Source: Allocoleopsis franciscana PCC 7113 (lineage in GTDB: Bacteria > Cyanobacteriota > Cyanobacteriia > Cyanobacteriales > Coleofasciculaceae). Taken from it: a DNA stretch of 64,000 nt. Each line of letters starts with the position of its first letter. The stretch's first letter is position 1. Below are positions 55,028-64,000 of this stretch, piece after piece. The DNA is taken from the NCBI RefSeq assembly GCF_000317515.1, contig NC_019738.1:4614001-4678000 (forward strand), written 5' to 3'. Position numbers and translations under genes: made by a program. The notes under the pieces were generated by a model. That model was not told the origin of the DNA. It saw nothing but the letters and a program-made list of their open reading frames with translations, and did not search any database.

Positions 55028-56485
55028 TCACTCTAGAACCTTTGCACCCATCAACGCACTCGCTTCTTCCGGGGCCTGAGCGACTAATCGATTTTTGCTA
55101 TATAAAAAGTAGTAAACAGTCGCCCCGACCAGAGCGATCGCAAGACCCAAAAGACCGGGTTGGTAGTCAGGCACAAAGCTACAAGCCACCAAAGCAAAAA
55201 GAGCGAGGCTTGCTCCAACACCCGCCCCCACAGTTCCCAATGGGCTTTTGTACGGTCTGGGTAAATCAGGCCGACTGCCCTTGAGCTTAATATAGCTAAG
55301 CATGACGAGGACATAGGAAATCAAGGCTCCAAACACAGCCGTATTCAACAGCACCGCATCGACTGACTTGTTACCTCTGTCAATCAAGATGACAAAGATT
55401 AAACCGACAACTGTACCGAGAATTAATGCCCTTTTGGGAGTAAACTCTCGACCCGTAACCGACAGCGAGTCTGGTATATATCCGGCACGGGAAAGGGAGA
55501 AGAGGATGCGTCCGTAGGCGTAAATTTGTGTCGGCAAGCTAGCCGCTAAGCCAAGAGTGAGAGAAAGCGCTGTAACAATACTACTAGTAGATCCCTTGCC
55601 AAAGTAAGCCTCCAACCCATCTCCTAGGGGTATATCTGATTTACCAATCACCTCCGCGCCACCCCCGATACCAGAGTTCAGCACCAGGGTACAAACAGAA
55701 AGAACAATCAGGGTAAACATCCCAGATATCAGTGCAGTAGGCATATTTCTACGCACATTATCGGTTTCTTCGCTAGCCAGTGGCAGCATTTCAATCGCCA
55801 GGTAAAACCAGATGGCATAAGGCAAGGCAGCAAAAACCCCCTGCCAGCCTTTCGGTAACCAAGTAGCTGATTGTCCGGGATTGGCCGGAATGTTGAACAG
55901 GAGTTCTGAGTTGAAAACACCAGCCCCCAGCATACTCAAATAGAACGTGAATAACACCATGATCGCTAACAGCGTCAGGAAAAGACTCACATTCAACGTC
56001 AGTTCCAGGCTGTGGATGGTGACCGCCATGAAAATGGAATAGGCGATCAACCACACCATAAAACTGGGTACAAAAGGAATCAAGGGCTTGATGTAGTTGC
56101 TCATACTGTAGACCAGTGCAGCCGTCGCCAGTACATACTCAAGAGTGACCACTACACCGCAAATAAAGCCCCAAAAAGGTCCAAAGGCGTTGCGAGTGAA
56201 CGAGTACAAACCCCCGGAATGGGGGAGTGCGGTGGAAAGTTCCGCGAGAGAGAAGACCATGCACAGATACATGATCGCCATTAAGAAGGTAGCAATCGCT
56301 AATCCCCAGAATCCACCTGCCGCTAAACCATAGTTCCAACCATAGAAATCACCGGAGATGACAGCGCCAACCCCTAAACCCCATAACAGGAAGGGGCTAG
56401 CACTTCCTCTGAGTTGCCGCCGCCGGAGATAACTCTCATTTACACTTCTGTAAGACATCATCCCTTCAGGCTTTTGCATAGACAT
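55028..56485 (-). CDS. eat: Ethanolamine permease-family APC transporter
   Basis: A 485-residue APC-superfamily permease with about twelve hydrophobic segments. The N-terminal part (LLWGLGVGAVISGDFYGWNY, LCMVFSLAELSTALPHSGG, RNAFGPFWGFICG) closely resembles the Eat ethanolamine permease family rather than general amino-acid permeases. It would import ethanolamine or a related small amine across the plasma membrane. The start is ATG at 56485 after GAGAGGAAGGA. It lies downstream of, and on the same strand as, no close gene; the NRPS-like reductase is 1.1 kb away on the same strand. The substrate is inferred from family resemblance only. Confidence 0.82.
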   Translation of the reverse strand: MSMQKPEGMMSYRSVNESYLRRRQLRGSASPFLLWGLGVGAVISGDFYGWNYGLAAGGFWGLAIATFLMAIMYLCMVFSLAELSTALPHSGGLYSFTRNAFGPFWGFICGVVVTLEYVLATAALVYSMSNYIKPLIPFVPSFMVWLIAYSIFMAVTIHSLELTLNVSLFLTLLAIMVLFTFYLSMLGAGVFNSELLFNIPANPGQSATWLPKGWQGVFAALPYAIWFYLAIEMLPLASEETDNVRRNMPTALISGMFTLIVLSVCTLVLNSGIGGGAEVIGKSDIPLGDGLEAYFGKGSTSSIVTALSLTLGLAASLPTQIYAYGRILFSLSRAGYIPDSLSVTGREFTPKRALILGTVVGLIFVILIDRGNKSVDAVLLNTAVFGALISYVLVMLSYIKLKGSRPDLPRPYKSPLGTVGAGVGASLALFALVACSFVPDYQPGLLGLAIALVGATVYYFLYSKNRLVAQAPEEASALMGAKVLE

Positions 56486-56834
56486 TCCTTCCTCTCAACT
56501 TTTTACTCCTTAACCCAAGGGCACTCACGGCTAGCAACGTTACAGCACCTCGCCATGAACTAAAGATGCGGCTGAAAACTTAAACCCATTAACACAGGAC
56601 ACAACCTCGATTCAGCCAAGGGAAAGCTGACTTTAGCTGTGACGCCAAACTGGATGTCAGGGTGGACGGATGAGTCATGGGGAGTCTGGTGCCAGAGGGG
56701 AGTTCTAGGCACTGAGAACCGCTACATTGACTTTTTCATGACTGTGACACTGAAAACAGGATAAAACTCTCAGTCTCTTGAAACGCTTGAGCAACTTGAG
56801 TCAATTTTGCAGTTTTTCTAAGCGGTATTAGTGA
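56486..56834. other. Intergenic region between permease and second CHAT gene
   Basis: No coding frame. GGCACTGAGAACC-like and TGGTGCCAGAGG stretches give some weak hairpins near 56680-56730 that I could not fit to a known riboswitch. It carries the 5' leader of the permease gene. Confidence 0.4.
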
Positions 56835-59800
56835 TTACCAAGGATTACCAATCATCGTGAAAGCACTCCAGTAGTAAGGATGGGACAATTCGCTATTTCC
56901 TAGAGAAGCTAGAGTTGGCGGTAAGGGGAAACGACCCGTGCTTATGATCAGGTTTCCTTCCTGCAATCGTACCTCTCCTTTGAGCATCGCTAATTGAGTT
57001 CGCCGTAGGGCTTCGGCTTTAATTGGAGCCTGTTTCAATTGGTCGTAAAATTCAGCCATTAAGCCCAATGTTCCTTGGTCACTGACATACCACAAACTCC
57101 CCAAAACCGACTTCACCCCAGCTTGCACGGCTAACCCCGCAAATCCCAGTTCTATCTGTTCATCCCCTAAAGCCGTGCGACATGCACTTAAAACTAATAG
57201 TTCTACAGGCGGTTTCTTCAATACAAGTTGTCGTAATTGATCGAGGTGCAGTTGGCTATTCCAAAATTGAATATAGGACTTTCTGGGATGACTGATTTTA
57301 AACTCAGCATGGGTGGCTAAATGGATAATGCCATAGGAGGCTTCCTGACGAGCCGCTTTAAGATTTTCCAGAGTAAAAGAGTCATTGAGGTAAGATTTTC
57401 CCGACCATAACTTGCCGACAATCGTCGATAATTCCACAGGTACAGCGGGTAAGGGGCTTTGCCCCACAAATTGTGAAGCCCCCATAGCTAGAACCGAGGT
57501 ATTCTTCACACTGACATAGCGAGTATCGGTGAGCGAAAGACTGGGCATTAAGCCGACGCTATATCGTTCGATGATAAAATTTTGACCATCGTGAAGCGCT
57601 GCTAAAGGGATGCTGCGTAATCCGGTGTCCATGATGTAAACCAGATTCTTGATGTTCCGCTGTTGTAAATCTTTTTCAAGAGGAGCTGTTAGCCATCGAT
57701 ACATCTGTTGAGCCGGAACAAGGAAGCCTGAACGGTTAGTGCGATCGCTCACTTGGCTGCGAAATTCCTGCGCCATTTGGGCAACTTCAGCTCTCGTTGC
57801 ATTCACGGAGCGGCGAATGGGATTTCCTTGAGCCGTGATCAGAATCAGTTCCAAGCGCTCTTGCTGCCAAGAGGCAGCGCTAACGTTAGCGTCAGGCGTC
57901 AGGGAACGTAACAAATGGGACTGAATTTCTTCTACCCCAGCGCTTCTGTTTTCTCGCTCTGTAGTGGGGACTGGGGTAATCGTCGAGGGAACAAACACCG
58001 CATAGATCAGCGCGGGTTTAATACCCGTGGCACTCTCAACTTGGCGTAGTAGGTTACGCGCTTGGGAGAGAGTAACGGGACGAGTCTTACCCAATCCCAG
58101 CCCTTGGGCAAACTCGTCGCTCAAGGATTGATCAATCGGCAAAGCCCCTAAGTCATTATCGGGCAGCAGTGGAAGTTTCTCTAGCTCTGCTTGTACTAGA
58201 AGCTGCCCAATCGGATTGATGGTTTGTTTAGAAGTAGGAGGAGTGGAGGGTGGTTGAACAGGAGTGAGGAATGGAGTCGATACCGTGGGAACGGGAGTCG
58301 GTAAAACAGCAGGTGGATTCGGTAAAACAGCAGGTGGAGTTGGTAAAACAGCAGGTGGAGTCGGCAAAATAGCGGGTGGAGTCGGCAAAATAGCGGGTGG
58401 GTTAACACTAATAATCCGAATATTGCCTTGCGTATAGGTGAAGGGAAAGGAGGCAAGCGGCGCAATGGTGAACTCGCCACTCGTCAGTGTTCCCGCTGTA
58501 CCGTTCACGGTGGCATTCCCCACATCAAAGGGAATAATTCCCCCGCCTCCATGTCGAATGGTGATATCACCGCCACGATTCCCGCCTAGGGTAGAAATAC
58601 TAACCAATTCCCCATTGGCAGCCTTAAAGGTACTGGTGGCTCTGAATAGACTGTCGGTGGTGATATCCACACTACCCCCCTGGGTACCTCCCTGGGCATT
58701 AATTGAACTCACTTGAACAGCACCGGAAGGGACAAAGAGGACATTGCCACCTTGTCCAAATGCCCCACTAGTATTGATTTGACCCGCTGTAATTTGAGTC
58801 TGGGCGTTCAGCGTGATGTTGCCACCATCGGTCAGTCCCGATGCGTTGAGGTTTCCGGTGGTAATGGCTCCGTTATCACTTTTCAGGGTAATATTCCCAC
58901 CTTGAGTGGTAGAAGAGCTGGAGTTCAGTGTCCCCGCACTCGTATTAATATTGCCCAAGAAACTGGTTAGGGTAATGGCTCGACCCGGATTGATGATATC
59001 GCCCGTGGTAATGCCTTGGTTAGCGAACAGGCTAATTGTGGCGTTGTTCGTTCCCGTTAAGGTAAACCCGCTGGTGTTGATTGAACCGTTGCCAACGGGC
59101 GATCGCAAGATCACTGGGGCATTAAATGTCGTATTCCCAGCTAAGATAATCGCACCACTCCCCGATGCACTGCCGATGGTGATACTGTTAAACCCAGGCT
59201 GTAAGGCGGCGAGATCACGAGCGATTAAATCCAACGTAGTCAAGCTAGTATCGACACTCCCTCCCAGTACGATCGCGCGATCGGGAGTAAATGGCTGAAG
59301 TATTAAATTGCCCGTTCCCGACACCGCTTGGAGAAAGTCAATGCCGTTGGCATTCAAGGTAAGATTATTTATCCCGGCGGCTAGAATGCTGTTAAATACC
59401 AGCCATCTAGGAGTATTAATCGTAGTGTTGCCAATCAGGGTGACGGGATTGTTGAATCTGTAGCCATTGAGAAAGGTATAGTCGCCAGCTAGCTGAATCA
59501 GCCCAGTGCTATTCAGGGTTAAGTTGCCTAGGGGTACACGCTGACCAATCCCATTAAAAGTAATGGTGCCATTGCCGGAATTTACAATTAAGTTTTGCGC
59601 CCCAGTTGTCGTCCCATCCAGTGAGCCATTGAAAGTGATGTTGCCGTTAGATGCTGGCCCGGTTGAATTCAGGGTAACCGTGGGCTGATTGAGGGTGACA
59701 TTGCCCGTCAAGTTGATACTGCCACCGCTTTGGCTACGGCTGGAAGTATTGATGGTGCTGCCACTGAAGCTAATATTGCCACTACCCGCATTTAGGGTTA

Positions 59801-62120
59801 CATTAGCACCGTTGCCGCTGCTGCCCTGATTCGCTTGAGAACTTGCGTTAATCCCAACAGCACCACTAATGCTAATATCACCACCTGCATTCAGGGCGAT
59901 CGCTCCGGCATTACCCGCGTTGCCCGAAATTGCACCCCCCAGTGCTTGGCTGACAATTCCCTCGAAAGGCGTATTGACACGAATATTGCCCTGAGGAGCA
60001 TTGATCGTCAGATTCCCAGCATTACCCGCATCCCCAATTCCATTCAAATTATCCACCAGTGCGGGCAGGAACAGCAGATTGGTGGTAATGTCGCCCTCTG
60101 TAGTTGTCAGACTGATATTCCCCGCATTACCCGTCCTTAAGCCAAAACCATTGGTTTGAGAGCGAGTATCGATCACATCAGCCGCAATGCCCTTACCCGC
60201 ATTCAAAATCACGTTCCCGCCATTACCGGGAGAAGCCGTAGAGTTCCTTGATGTCTGCGAGTCAGCTTCAATCGTCCCCGTGATGTTAATCAGCCCAGAG
60301 GCGTTGACCGTAATATTACCACCATTGCCAGAGCTACCCGTTGGCGGTTCAGAGTCAGCCCTGAGACTTACGGCATTGACATCGCCATTGGTGGCAGTGA
60401 TGTTGATATTACCCGCAGGGTTGCCCACCCCATCATTGGTGAAAGTGGCGATGGTTCCAGCGGTAACACTCGCGCCGGAAATCGTGATATTTCTCCCCGC
60501 TGCTGTGATGGATTGGGTTTGATCCATCGAAAAAGACCCAACTTGATTGTTATCAGCATCGGCCTTCAACGTAATTGTCCCACCCGGACTGGCAAAGTTG
60601 AGTGACAAACCAGGGGCGATAGTAATGTTATTCGTTGCCTCTAGAATAATATTGCCCGTCTGAGCGGCAAGGACACCAGCGGAGAGGGTGAAGTCCACCG
60701 CCCCCCCATCATCCGCGAATATTGCCCCAGCAGGGTCGTTGGCATTCGGAACATTGGCGTTGAGTTGGTTATCGTTGGCACCGGTAGGGACAATGGTGAT
60801 ATTGGTTGGGTCGAACAGAATTGTGCCACTTACCCCTTGAGTTGCACCCACATCCACCTGTCCCTGAAATGCCAAATCTTGCTTACCCGAAATTTCGACA
60901 AAGCCCCCATTCCCGGAATGGGCACCGCCACGGGCTGTCACCTGACCGGCAAAACCGGTTAATTGGTCTGCCCAGGCGATCACACGACCGCCATTGCCGT
61001 GAAGTAAGGCATCAGCCTGGATGCTGGAATCAGCACTGATGAAGGTGCGAGAGGCATTGGGTACAGTGCCTAACCCTTGGAAATCACCGCCAACTCTCAC
61101 GGTGCCACCTCCATGAGTGCCAGAGGCGTTGAGGTTGGCACTGATCACACCAACTTTGTTACCGAAAACATTGATCGAACCACCCACTCCTGATGGTGAA
61201 CTCCCTTGGGTTACAGGGGATGAAGTATTGAGGGTACCAGACGCGATCGCACTGCCCAAGTCTGTTGGAATAGTTGTCCCAGAATGGCTTAGCTGTACTG
61301 CGCCTGTTGGGGAAACACTCAGTCCTGTCTCTAGGCTTGCTGGTACTCCCGTGAGTAGAGTGGGTAAATTGAGAGGTGTAATTGAGAGTAACTGCCCAGC
61401 CTGATTTCTAGGTGCTTCAATCTCCAAACTCAGCAAATGTCCAGTTTGGCTAATCCGAACCCGATTTTCACCGGGGACAGCGGCAAGTGTAATCGTTCCA
61501 GATGGTGCCGTTAGTTGCCCGGTATTGATTACGGTGCCACCCAGTAAGGTTAAATGCTGTCTAGGGGAAACCGTGAGATTTCCTGCATTGATCACGCTTC
61601 CAGGTTGAACAGAGTCAAAGGCAAACTGACTGGGAGTACCGATTAAGCTGGGGTAATCATTCCCGCCCACAGCGTTAAACCAATTCTTCTCACTAAATCC
61701 AATACCCGTAGCTGTAGTCGCGATGAAGTCAGAGGGTACATTCAAACTTGCCTGAACACCAAAAACAATCCCGGCTGGGTTGAGCAAATATAAGTTAGAA
61801 TTTCCTCCCGTGACTTGAATTAGACCATTAATGATAGAAGGGTTACCTCCGACAACCCGCCCCAGAATATTCTGAATAGAAGGTTGTGAGAGAAAATTAG
61901 CAATCTGACCTTCTTGGAGTCCAAATTGCTCAAAACTGTGGAAAAGATTGCTCCCATCTTGAGAAAGGGAACCGCCCTGGATATTCAATTGATTCTCGTC
62001 AGGAGTGATAATGGTGCCAGTCCCATCGCCTGCGGACACAATCCCTTGGGCGTGCAGGGTCTTTTCAGAGACAGCAGCAGTCCAGCCGAATACGGCAAGT
62101 GTTACGAGAACTTTTTTCAT
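56835..62120 (-). CDS. Giant secreted TPS haemagglutinin-type protein with C-terminal CHAT protease
   Basis: Signal peptide [17 protein letters not shown] ends near residue 25. The two-partner-secretion domain follows ([56 protein letters not shown]). Residues about 290-1230 are long beta-helix-like repeats rich in Asn, Gly, Thr and Ser, typical of adhesins. A Pro-rich 7-residue repeat (58297-58401) joins them to a CHAT domain: [20 protein letters not shown], His in IIHLATHAE (about 1602), Cys in [12 protein letters not shown] (about 1647). It shares the whole plan with the protein at 33320 but with a longer passenger. A cell-surface protease or proteolytically regulated adhesin is inferred. 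No TpsB gene is seen nearby. Confidence 0.9.
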   Translation of the reverse strand: MKKVLVTLAVFGWTAAVSEKTLHAQGIVSAGDGTGTIITPDENQLNIQGGSLSQDGSNLFHSFEQFGLQEGQIANFLSQPSIQNILGRVVGGNPSIINGLIQVTGGNSNLYLLNPAGIVFGVQASLNVPSDFIATTATGIGFSEKNWFNAVGGNDYPSLIGTPSQFAFDSVQPGSVINAGNLTVSPRQHLTLLGGTVINTGQLTAPSGTITLAAVPGENRVRISQTGHLLSLEIEAPRNQAGQLLSITPLNLPTLLTGVPASLETGLSVSPTGAVQLSHSGTTIPTDLGSAIASGTLNTSSPVTQGSSPSGVGGSINVFGNKVGVISANLNASGTHGGGTVRVGGDFQGLGTVPNASRTFISADSSIQADALLHGNGGRVIAWADQLTGFAGQVTARGGAHSGNGGFVEISGKQDLAFQGQVDVGATQGVSGTILFDPTNITIVPTGANDNQLNANVPNANDPAGAIFADDGGAVDFTLSAGVLAAQTGNIILEATNNITIAPGLSLNFASPGGTITLKADADNNQVGSFSMDQTQSITAAGRNITISGASVTAGTIATFTNDGVGNPAGNINITATNGDVNAVSLRADSEPPTGSSGNGGNITVNASGLINITGTIEADSQTSRNSTASPGNGGNVILNAGKGIAADVIDTRSQTNGFGLRTGNAGNISLTTTEGDITTNLLFLPALVDNLNGIGDAGNAGNLTINAPQGNIRVNTPFEGIVSQALGGAISGNAGNAGAIALNAGGDISISGAVGINASSQANQGSSGNGANVTLNAGSGNISFSGSTINTSSRSQSGGSINLTGNVTLNQPTVTLNSTGPASNGNITFNGSLDGTTTGAQNLIVNSGNGTITFNGIGQRVPLGNLTLNSTGLIQLAGDYTFLNGYRFNNPVTLIGNTTINTPRWLVFNSILAAGINNLTLNANGIDFLQAVSGTGNLILQPFTPDRAIVLGGSVDTSLTTLDLIARDLAALQPGFNSITIGSASGSGAIILAGNTTFNAPVILRSPVGNGSINTSGFTLTGTNNATISLFANQGITTGDIINPGRAITLTSFLGNINTSAGTLNSSSSTTQGGNITLKSDNGAITTGNLNASGLTDGGNITLNAQTQITAGQINTSGAFGQGGNVLFVPSGAVQVSSINAQGGTQGGSVDITTDSLFRATSTFKAANGELVSISTLGGNRGGDITIRHGGGGIIPFDVGNATVNGTAGTLTSGEFTIAPLASFPFTYTQGNIRIISVNPPAILPTPPAILPTPPAVLPTPPAVLPNPPAVLPTPVPTVSTPFLTPVQPPSTPPTSKQTINPIGQLLVQAELEKLPLLPDNDLGALPIDQSLSDEFAQGLGLGKTRPVTLSQARNLLRQVESATGIKPALIYAVFVPSTITPVPTTERENRSAGVEEIQSHLLRSLTPDANVSAASWQQERLELILITAQGNPIRRSVNATRAEVAQMAQEFRSQVSDRTNRSGFLVPAQQMYRWLTAPLEKDLQQRNIKNLVYIMDTGLRSIPLAALHDGQNFIIERYSVGLMPSLSLTDTRYVSVKNTSVLAMGASQFVGQSPLPAVPVELSTIVGKLWSGKSYLNDSFTLENLKAARQEASYGIIHLATHAEFKISHPRKSYIQFWNSQLHLDQLRQLVLKKPPVELLVLSACRTALGDEQIELGFAGLAVQAGVKSVLGSLWYVSDQGTLGLMAEFYDQLKQAPIKAEALRRTQLAMLKGEVRLQEGNLIISTGRFPLPPTLASLGNSELSHPYYWSAFTMIGNPW
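58297..58401 (-). repeat. Five tandem 21-bp units inside the second CHAT gene
   Basis: Units like GGTAAAACAGCAGGTGGAGT repeat every 21 bp and encode the heptad [14 protein letters not shown] linker. Copies differ at few positions, so expansion and contraction are plausible. Confidence 0.9.
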
Positions 62121-62566
62121 CGTTTAAATCGCTGCACCCAAATTTTAGAGAACTAGCGACATTAAGCCTTCAGCCCCCTTTATAATACTTGCGTTTCTTA
62201 TACAATTCTTTCTTTTAAGAGATTGACAAAATAAGTCTGATTGATGATACCCAAGTTTGCTCTAAGCTGAATCTTTGCTCTTCTATCGGTAGAGAGAGAT
62301 TGATATTTTCATGTTTTCGTTGAGAAGCTTCTTCGGTCGAATGCAGGCTATAAAAGGTTTGCACATCCAGAATGAATGAAAATCTTTCTGACCCTAGTGC
62401 AGCGCGGCGAAAATACCCCACTCGTCCAAAAAGGTTAAAAAGCTTACTGTACAAACGTTCTTCCCTCTTGCCTCCTGCCTGATCTCTACTCCTACGGAGA
62501 ACGCTACGCGAACGGCCTTCTTGCACTAGTTTTTATGATGAGTCCCTATTTTGAACCCTTCATGAT
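62121..62566. other. Intergenic region with GGAGAACGCTACGCGAA repeat
   Basis: A minus-strand frame at 62215-62526 has no family resemblance and starts within a known type of cyanobacterial repeat (GGAGAACGCTACGCGAA around 62496-62512, also near 25370). I see no real gene. Confidence 0.5.
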
Positions 62567-62713
62567 ATGAGAGGAATAATACTTGCTTCGATTACTGTCA
62601 CAGCCTGGGTATTGGGAATCCGTCATTTCGGCGGATTGCAACCCGTCGAAGTGGCAGCATTTGACCTGATGGTGCGGCTGCGTCCCGATTTCCGCTGTCC
62701 ATCCCCAACTTAA
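62567..62713 (+). pseudogene. N-terminal fragment of a CHASE2-domain protein
   Basis: The frame gives 48 residues: a hydrophobic start IILASITVTAWVLGIRHFGG followed by LQPVEVAAFDLMVRLRPD, the classical opening of cyanobacterial CHASE2 sensors (membrane segment, then the extracellular domain). It stops right after RLRPDFRCPSPT. The rest of the sensor, of several hundred residues, is missing; downstream sequence is repeat-like. A truncated gene is the simplest reading. The PAS protein at the start of the window has the tail common to CHASE2 proteins but is 60 kb away. Confidence 0.65.
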
Positions 62714-62783
62714 TCATTGCGGGCACTCGGCGTTGCCTCGATATATCCCGCTTGCTTTGAAGTTGGGGACTTCCGCGATTCCG

Positions 62784-63551
62784 TTAAAAAAACAGTTCAC
62801 TGAGCCATCGCCCCAAACTTAACCCTGACAAACAGGTTCCCGCCATAATCATAAAAGTATGGGACTTACTAAAAGACTTAATTAATTCCTTCCTCGCCTT
62901 AGAGACAGCCCCTACAATAAACCCAGCAATAGCGCCAGCCACAGCCCAAGTCCAAAGAGCACCTCCAGCCAGAAAGGCAAACCCCACCCCAACAGCTACC
63001 CATACCACGCCCCCAACGACAACTCCAGCCAACGCCTCAAACACAAACCAAGCCCAAGCCCAAGCCCAAGCCCAAGCAATCACCACAACCACAATAAAAA
63101 ACTTGCCCGCGCTCATCGCCAACGCAACACGTCCAGCCACTGAGCCAAACACAAACCACGTTATAGCCCCAGTTCCAGAAAAAACAGCTATCGTGATGGC
63201 ACTTCCCAAGCGTCCACGCGGCAAAGTAAAAGCCACATGTCGAGATATCGCCCAAAGAACGAACCAAGCCACAGCCCCAGCCATGCCAGCCCCAGCCACA
63301 GCCCCAGCCAGCCCTGTTCCAGCCTTAGCCACAACCACAAGCCCAACCCAAGCCATAGGCACAATCCCAACCCAAGCCTCAACCCATACAAAAGGCATGA
63401 GTTTTGCCCAAGAACCAATGGCTTCAGCTAACACAAAAGCCACAGCAAAAGCTATAGCCCACAACGGGGTATTGACGAAAAAGAAGCCTGCTGTGGCATA
63501 GCCTAAGAAGCTGCTCAAGAGTTCACTCTCAGGAAGAGATCTGCGTTTCAT
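62784..63551 (-). CDS. Trp/Ala/Gly-rich multi-pass membrane protein, unknown
   Basis: The 255 residues are almost continuous hydrophobic sequence rich in Ala, Val, Gly, Trp and Phe, interrupted by a few charged turns (SRHVAFTLPRGRLGS, SKARKELIKSFSKSHT). A striking (AW)5 run comes from five CCAAGC units at 63048-63077. Probably six to eight membrane spans. No family is recognised; the simple composition looks like expansion of a short GCC/ACC-rich DNA repeat. The N-terminus MKRRSLPESELLSSFLGYA and the C-terminal ~45 residues are more complex and could be the conserved ends. Reverse frames are also open because of the biased composition, but only this one gives membrane-like sequence with sensible ends. 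Confidence 0.6.
   Translation of the reverse strand: MKRRSLPESELLSSFLGYATAGFFFVNTPLWAIAFAVAFVLAEAIGSWAKLMPFVWVEAWVGIVPMAWVGLVVVAKAGTGLAGAVAGAGMAGAVAWFVLWAISRHVAFTLPRGRLGSAITIAVFSGTGAITWFVFGSVAGRVALAMSAGKFFIVVVVIAWAWAWAWAWFVFEALAGVVVGGVVWVAVGVGFAFLAGGALWTWAVAGAIAGFIVGAVSKARKELIKSFSKSHTFMIMAGTCLSGLSLGRWLSELFF
63048..63077 (-). repeat. Five CCAAGC hexamers (Ala-Trp run)
   Basis: Five perfect tandem hexamers encode alternating Trp and Ala in the membrane protein. Perfect short repeats can change length by slippage. Confidence 0.9.
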
Positions 63552-63718
63552 AGCTGACCGTGTTACCTATCTCAAAAGAATAAAGCTCATCAGCCGAAAG
63601 GTCTGTCTATGGTAGTTCAGATATTGCAAAGGGTAAGTAGGTTAGTAACACTTTAGAGATGTTTGCATCCAAGTTGCCTATATTCGACTTCAACACAATT
63701 AAGAACGAATAGCACCCT

Positions 63719-64000
63719 CTACACACAATCTCGATTCGATACTTCTCCATCTGGCATAATGGTTTGACAAATCAGCGCACACCTCATGTTGGCTCCCCCT
63801 AAATTGGCATCACTCAGGTTGGCACCGAACAAGTTAGCACTTCTCAAATTGGTCGCCATCAAGTTGGCTCCTGTCAAATCAGCTCCACTTAGGTTAGCAC
63901 TCCTCAAGTTGGCACCAAATAAGTTAGCTTCTCTTAGATAAGCGTGATATAAGTCAGCTTCTCTTAAAAGGGCACTATTTAGATAAGCATGATACAGATC
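63719..64000 (-). CDS. Pentapeptide-repeat protein, C-terminal part (runs off window)
   Basis: The minus-strand frame is open to base 64000. It reads [19 protein letters not shown], then [20 protein letters not shown] and further A(N/D)LxG units, a right-handed beta-helix. The array ends with [20 protein letters not shown] and a Cys-containing cap, a C-terminus shared by many cyanobacterial pentapeptide proteins. The N-terminus is outside. A stand-alone or C-terminal array of a larger protein (for example a kinase) both remain possible. Confidence 0.88.
   Translation of the reverse strand, partial: DLYHAYLNSALLREADLYHAYLREANLFGANLRSANLSGADLTGANLMATNLRSANLFGANLSDANLGGANMRCALICQTIMPDGEVSNRDCV

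Noticed and set aside
56486-56834. Guanidine-type riboswitch ahead of the permease gene
   Set aside because: Some hairpins and GGCAC-like motifs exist but do not fit the ykkC consensus I remember.
62215-62526. 103-residue minus-strand frame
   Set aside because: Starts inside a GGAGAACGCTACGCGAA-type repeat and shows no family resemblance or ribosome site.

Overview
The window comes from a large-genome filamentous cyanobacterium of the Oscillatoriales/Coleofasciculus type. The basis is the dense scatter of HIP1 octamers (GCGATCGC), an hmp-type gliding-motility chemotaxis locus, CHAT-domain proteins, pentapeptide-repeat proteins, PatA-type regulators, several multi-domain hybrid histidine kinases and typical cyanobacterial intergenic repeats. 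I name no species. All family calls are by eye.

Layout. 0-6.3 kb: the end of a PAS signalling protein, an HTH/NTPase/pseudo-cyclase protein and carB. 6.5-10.4 kb: a small accessory island between carB and rnc, with an XRE regulator that has its own operator-like repeats, a type II restriction-modification pair, and a hairpin-rich DNA stretch leading into a 39-aa ORF coupled to a tiny HNH nuclease. 10.5-14.8 kb: rnc, a pentapeptide protein, a TPR protein and a Bax1-like (DUF790) nuclease. 14.9-22.2 kb: one operon, rsbR-rsbS-rsbT-rsbX-like followed by two hybrid histidine kinases, i.e. a stressosome wired to two-component signalling. 22.6-32.9 kb: a penicillin acylase, small acidic and basic proteins, a Uma2 protein, an IS element between two degraded receiver genes, an EI24 protein, a degenerate Nudix protein and a Tas-like aldo/keto reductase.

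33.3-62.1 kb: two giant secreted proteins (33.3-37.0 and 56.8-62.1 kb), each with a two-partner-secretion haemagglutinin domain and a C-terminal CHAT caspase-like protease. Between them lie the chemotaxis operon hmpA-hmpB-hmpC-hmpD-hmpE plus an extra CheW, an XPB-like helicase (likely partner of the Bax1-like nuclease 33 kb away), an A-PCP-reductase NRPS-like enzyme with two PilZ (c-di-GMP) domains inserted in its adenylation domain, and an ethanolamine-permease-family transporter. 62.5-64 kb: a CHASE2 remnant, a strange Trp/Ala-rich membrane protein and a pentapeptide protein running off the end.

Most notable: (1) the PilZ-PilZ insertion inside an adenylation domain whose specificity residues read almost exactly as the glycine code, next to an ethanolamine permease; (2) the duplicated TPS-CHAT proteins; (3) a palindromic repeat family whose stems co-vary between copies; (4) the structured region upstream of the small-ORF/HNH pair; (5) the stressosome-histidine kinase operon. 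No tRNA, rRNA or CRISPR array was seen.
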